The position numbers and the translations under genes were made by a program. The notes beneath the pieces are model-generated. The model made no database searches, was not told the DNA's origin, and saw only the letters and a program-made list of their open reading frames with translations. Source: Dysgonomonas sp. 25 (GTDB lineage Bacteria; Bacteroidota; Bacteroidia; Bacteroidales; Dysgonomonadaceae). Taken from it: 64,000 bases of DNA. The stretch spans positions 62,001 to 126,000 of the forward strand of contig NZ_QVMN01000004.1 of assembly GCF_010501075.1 (NCBI RefSeq), given 5' to 3'. Of the stretch, positions 60,945 to 64,000 are shown piece by piece. Position 1 is the stretch's first letter, and every line of letters starts with the position of its first letter.

Positions 60945-61967
60945 ATGGCACGAGTTTTGGTAATCAGGCTATCGGCTTTGGGTGATGTGGCGATGCTTGT
61001 ACCTGTTGTAGCCTCTGTCGCCGAGAGATATCCGCAGGATAGGTTTTATGTGATGACGCGTGTAGCGTTTACTCCTTTGTTCAACAATTTGTCGTTCAAT
61101 GTAAATACGATTTCCGTAGACGTTCGCGGGAAGCATAAAGGCTTTTTCGGGCTGTTGAAGCTCGTTTTCAAGTCCGTCTTTATGGGATTTTCGCATGTGG
61201 TGGACGAGCACGACGTGTTGCGTTCCAAGCTTATCCGCTGGGCGATAATGCTCACCGGACGCAAGGTGCGCCATATAGACAAAGGACGCAAGGAAAAGCA
61301 GCAAATGATTGAGTCGAAAGTCCTCAATCCGCCCCTTAAACATACGGTAGACCGCTATCTCGATACATTTGTGAGGCTGGGCTTTCCTGCCGAGATATCG
61401 TTCAATAGTATTCTCGACTATGTGATGCAGGACTATTCTATTATAGAAAAGATTACAGGAAAGAAAGAAGGCAAGTGGATAGGCATAGCGCCGTTTGCCC
61501 GCCACGAAGGAAAGATGTACCCGTTGGAAAAGATGGAGCGGGTTGTAGAAATGCTCTCGAAAGAAGCTGGTACAACCGTTTTCCTCTTGGGAGGAGGGCG
61601 CAAGGAAAAGCATGTCTTGGATGAATGGCAATCAAAATATGCCCATACGATTAATCTGACAGGGCAGTTGAATCTGGAGAAAGAGTTGCAGGTAATGTCC
61701 ATGATGGACGTGGTTGTTTCGATGGACTCAGCCAATATGCACCTTGCCTCGTTGGTGAATACGCCTGTGGTGTCGATATGGGGGGCAACCCATCCTTCGC
61801 TCGGTTTCTACGGATTCCGGCAGGATATCGACAATGCCATACAGATGGATTTGCCTTACCGTCCTACCTCGGTTTTCGGCGATGCCCCTTGCGATGAGGA
61901 TTGCATGAAAGGAATAACCGAACAAATGGTTGTAGACAAAATACATCAGGTGATGAACAAAAAATAA
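60945..61967 (+). CDS. Glycosyltransferase family 9 (heptosyltransferase-like)
   Basis: 340-residue cytoplasmic transferase of the WaaC/WaaF (ADP-heptose:LPS heptosyltransferase) type. Rossmann start VLVIRLSALGDVAMLVPV; the late SMDSANMHLASLVNTPVVSIWGATHP holds the nucleotide-sugar site. The acceptor may be core oligosaccharide. Runs with DUF4254 and a GT2 gene in one transcript. Confidence 0.9.
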   Translation: MARVLVIRLSALGDVAMLVPVVASVAERYPQDRFYVMTRVAFTPLFNNLSFNVNTISVDVRGKHKGFFGLLKLVFKSVFMGFSHVVDEHDVLRSKLIRWAIMLTGRKVRHIDKGRKEKQQMIESKVLNPPLKHTVDRYLDTFVRLGFPAEISFNSILDYVMQDYSIIEKITGKKEGKWIGIAPFARHEGKMYPLEKMERVVEMLSKEAGTTVFLLGGGRKEKHVLDEWQSKYAHTINLTGQLNLEKELQVMSMMDVVVSMDSANMHLASLVNTPVVSIWGATHPSLGFYGFRQDIDNAIQMDLPYRPTSVFGDAPCDEDCMKGITEQMVVDKIHQVMNKK

Positions 61968-61974
61968 GCAAACG

Positions 61975-62964
61975 ATGCTGTTTTCGATAATAATCCCCGT
62001 TTATAACCGACCCGACGAAATCGATGAGTTGCTGAGCAGCCTTGTCGAGCAGACGGATACCGATTTTGAGGTGATTATTGTGGAAGACGGCTCTTCGATA
62101 GCTTGCAAAACGGTAGTAGAGAAATATGCAGGTAAACTGCCCGTCGCTTACTACCTTATAGAAAATTCCGGGCCGGGACAGGCGCGTAACTACGGAGCTA
62201 AGCAGGCTTCGGGAGATTATTTGTTGATTCTGGATTCGGATTGCATTATTCCCCCTGCTTATATCGCTTCCGTCCGCAACGAATTGCAGGAGACGAATGC
62301 CGATGCTTTCGGAGGTCCCGACAGGGCGCTGGATTCCTTTACGCCTGTGCAGAAGGCGATTAACTATTCGATGACGTCTCTTTTTACCACCGGCGGCATT
62401 CGCGGGCAGAAAAAGAAGATAGGGAAGTTCTATCCGCGTAGCTTCAATATGGGTATCCGCAGAGAGGTGTATGAAAAATTAGGCGGCTTTGCCAAGATGC
62501 GCTTCGGCGAGGATATAGATTTCAGTATCCGTATCTACAATGCGGGATATAAGGTTGCCCTATTCCTCTCGGCATATGTTTACCACAAGCGCAGGAATAA
62601 TTTTAAGACTTTCTTTAAGCAGGTCTATAATTCGGGGATAGCCCGCATAAACCTGTATAAAAAATATCCCGATTCGTTGAAGATTGTGCATCTCTTTCCG
62701 TCGGCGTTTTTGCTATTCCTTATATTGTCTTTGCTGACGGCCTATTGGTGCGTTGCGGGGATGGCTTGTATCTCTCTATATACCTTGATTATCTTCTTGG
62801 ATGCTACGATACAAAATAAGAGCCCCTATGTAGGACTCTTATCTATATTGGCTTCTTTTACGCAATTGATTGGCTACGGAAGTGGTTTCTTGTCCGCTTT
62901 CTGGAAGCGGGTTATTCTTGGTAAAGACGAATTTTCGGCTTTTGACAAGAACTTCTATAAGTAG
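61975..62964 (+). CDS. Glycosyltransferase family 2 with C-terminal membrane helices
   Basis: 329 residues: GT-A catalytic domain about 1-215 with the DxD metal site LDSDC near 92-96, GPGQARNYGAKQASGDY, and a family-typical R-x-Y (FNMGIRREVYEKLGG), then two to three membrane helices about 230-305. Likely extends a lipid-linked or LPS glycan at the inner membrane. 7 bp after the GT9 gene. Confidence 0.88.
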   Translation: MLFSIIIPVYNRPDEIDELLSSLVEQTDTDFEVIIVEDGSSIACKTVVEKYAGKLPVAYYLIENSGPGQARNYGAKQASGDYLLILDSDCIIPPAYIASVRNELQETNADAFGGPDRALDSFTPVQKAINYSMTSLFTTGGIRGQKKKIGKFYPRSFNMGIRREVYEKLGGFAKMRFGEDIDFSIRIYNAGYKVALFLSAYVYHKRRNNFKTFFKQVYNSGIARINLYKKYPDSLKIVHLFPSAFLLFLILSLLTAYWCVAGMACISLYTLIIFLDATIQNKSPYVGLLSILASFTQLIGYGSGFLSAFWKRVILGKDEFSAFDKNFYK

Positions 62965-62965
62965 T

Positions 62966-63682
62966 TTACTGCATACGGAATAATCCGTATTTCAGCATAC
63001 AGATAAAGGCGCGCACGCCGTCTCTCCAACCGATTTTCTTCCCTTCTTCGTACGTACGTCCGTAATAGGAAATACCTACTTCGTAAATCCTTACTTTAGG
63101 GATGCGTGCTACTTTGGCTGTAACTTCCGGCTCGAAACCGAAGCGTCTTTCTTTCAGCTTGAGCGATTTGATGATGTCGGCACGGAAAAGCTTGTAACAG
63201 GTTTCCATATCCGTCAGGTTCAGGTTGGTGAACATGTTGGAAACAGTCGTCAGCATTTTGTTTCCTATCGAGTGCCAGAAGAACAGGATGCGATGCGCAT
63301 TACCGCCCATAAAGCGCGAACCGAAAACCACATCGGCAAACCCGTCTACGATAGGTTGCAGCAGGATATTATATTCTTTCGGATCGTATTCCAAGTCGGC
63401 ATCCTGAATGATGACATAATCGCCCGTTGCTTCGGCTATACCACGGTGCAATGCTGCACCTTTACCCATATTCTTGGGCTGTTCGTATAGCTTCATATCC
63501 GCTTGAGGATGGTCTGCGATGTATTTGTTTACGACTTCGATTGTATCGTCTTTGGAGCAGTCGTTTACAATGATGACTTCTTTTTCGAAACCTCCTATTA
63601 GGTTTACATCCAGTACTTTGTCCAAGATGAGGTGTATCGTTCTGGCTTCGTTATATGCAGGTACTACAATTGATAATTTCAT
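62966..63682 (-). CDS. Dolichyl-phosphate-mannose synthase-like GT2
   Basis: 238-residue GT-A protein of the polyprenol-phosphate sugar synthase type. DxD at QDADLEYDP near 93-101; the N-terminal [20 protein letters not shown] and [12 protein letters not shown] are family hallmarks, and a second metal-site region is near [11 protein letters not shown]. No C-terminal membrane segments. It would make a lipid-linked hexose for envelope glycan assembly. Convergent with the GT2 gene at 61975 and 3 bp downstream of the UXS-like gene. Confidence 0.88.
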   Translation of the reverse strand: MKLSIVVPAYNEARTIHLILDKVLDVNLIGGFEKEVIIVNDCSKDDTIEVVNKYIADHPQADMKLYEQPKNMGKGAALHRGIAEATGDYVIIQDADLEYDPKEYNILLQPIVDGFADVVFGSRFMGGNAHRILFFWHSIGNKMLTTVSNMFTNLNLTDMETCYKLFRADIIKSLKLKERRFGFEPEVTAKVARIPKVRIYEVGISYYGRTYEEGKKIGWRDGVRAFICMLKYGLFRMQ

Positions 63683-63685
63683 AAT

Positions 63686-64000
63686 TTATCCTTTCTTTAA
63701 AACTTCGTCAAAATAAGTGATTGTTTTGATAAGTCCTTCCCTTAACGGGATGGCAGGTTCCCATCCCAACTTTTCCTTAGCTAAGGAAATATCTGGTTTG
63801 CGTTGTTTCGGGTCGTCGCTCGGAAGCGGTTCGAATATCAATTTCGATTTAGAACCGGTCAGTTCCAATACTAAATTCGCCAGTTCGATCATTGTGAATT
63901 CGCCCGGATTACCTGTATTCACAGGGCCAACGAACGAATCGTCCGTACTCATCATCCGTACCATCGCTTCCACCAGATCGTCTACGTACTGAAAACTGCG
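63686..64000 (-). CDS. UDP-glucuronate decarboxylase-like NAD-dependent epimerase (5' end outside window)
   Basis: C-terminal 104 residues of an SDR-type sugar-nucleotide enzyme; the frame is open at the right edge. [30 protein letters not shown] and the final [20 protein letters not shown] are the conserved end of UDP-xylose synthase (UDP-glucuronate decarboxylase). The catalytic YxxxK lies upstream, outside the window. It would supply UDP-xylose or a related sugar to the glycosyltransferases beside it. Confidence 0.85.
   Translation of the reverse strand, partial: RSFQYVDDLVEAMVRMMSTDDSFVGPVNTGNPGEFTMIELANLVLELTGSKSKLIFEPLPSDDPKQRKPDISLAKEKLGWEPAIPLREGLIKTITYFDEVLKKG

Overview
The window looks like chromosomal DNA of a Bacteroidota bacterium, order Bacteroidales. 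The signs are a SusC/SusD pair followed by lipoprotein glycan-binding proteins, many Bacteroidota-type promoters (-7 box TAnnTTTG), FISUMP-domain proteins, DUF4369/TlpA-type lipoproteins, a TGS-domain nucleoside kinase and a Bacteroidota-style LptD. A Dysgonomonas-like or related gut/insect-associated genus is my best guess, but the sequence alone does not prove it. No rRNA, tRNA, CRISPR array, prophage or intact insertion sequence was recognised.

Layout. 2-8325: glycan-utilisation cluster (SusC, SusD, a GH18 endo-beta-N-acetylglucosaminidase-like enzyme with its catalytic acid, a DUF1735-LamG lipoprotein and a Big2-F5/8C lipoprotein), closed by a terminator. 8497-17599: phosphate-acquisition block (porin, PstS-C-A-B, PhoU, PhoB-like regulator, PhoR-like kinase) interrupted by a frameshifted EamA transporter gene on the other strand. 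17702-18236: YjdJ/YjdI-like pair. 19277-22693: minus-strand run of HAD phosphatase, UbiA-family prenyltransferase, a GT-C-like membrane protein and PurN. 22852-25153: acpP-fabF-rnc. 25326-26034: DUF2975 and HTH regulator pair behind a 35-bp palindrome. 26093-31953: nucleoside kinase, NlpE-like and HMA metal proteins, AraC regulator, acyltransferase and hypotheticals. 32009-39822: gcvP, MBL hydrolase, two FISUMP proteins around a 746-bp repeat-rich spacer, and a GNAT. 39955-42882: engB, guanine deaminase-like gene, and a PhoU-like/Pit phosphate transporter pair. 42990-51411: LytTR regulator, HIT protein, greA, two TlpA-like lipoproteins flanking a comM-like gene, TPR protein and M64 peptidase. 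51601-58500: lptD, coaA, NUDIX, TetR and nitroreductase-like genes. 58665-64000: sufB without sufC/sufD beside it, then a glycosyltransferase cluster ending in a partial UDP-glucuronate decarboxylase-like gene.

How it fits together. Two separate phosphate importers (Pst and Pit) and a porin share an upstream pattern of 7-bp half-sites repeated every 11 bp. This matches the architecture of a PhoB box and predicts one Pho regulon run by the PhoB/PhoR genes in the same window. The envelope theme recurs: LptD, GT9/GT2 transferases, the polyprenyl-phosphate sugar genes and the acyltransferase all build or modify surface glycans.

The least explained content is non-coding. Spacers carry short arrays of degenerate 7-bp or 8-bp units, often as two facing arms that could fold into hairpins. 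They sit at four places in the pst locus and four in the 746-bp spacer. A different palindromic repeat lies inside the pstA reading frame, and a four-hairpin element and a 25-base GT tract lie in the long spacer. These repeat families are the best candidates here for something not yet described.
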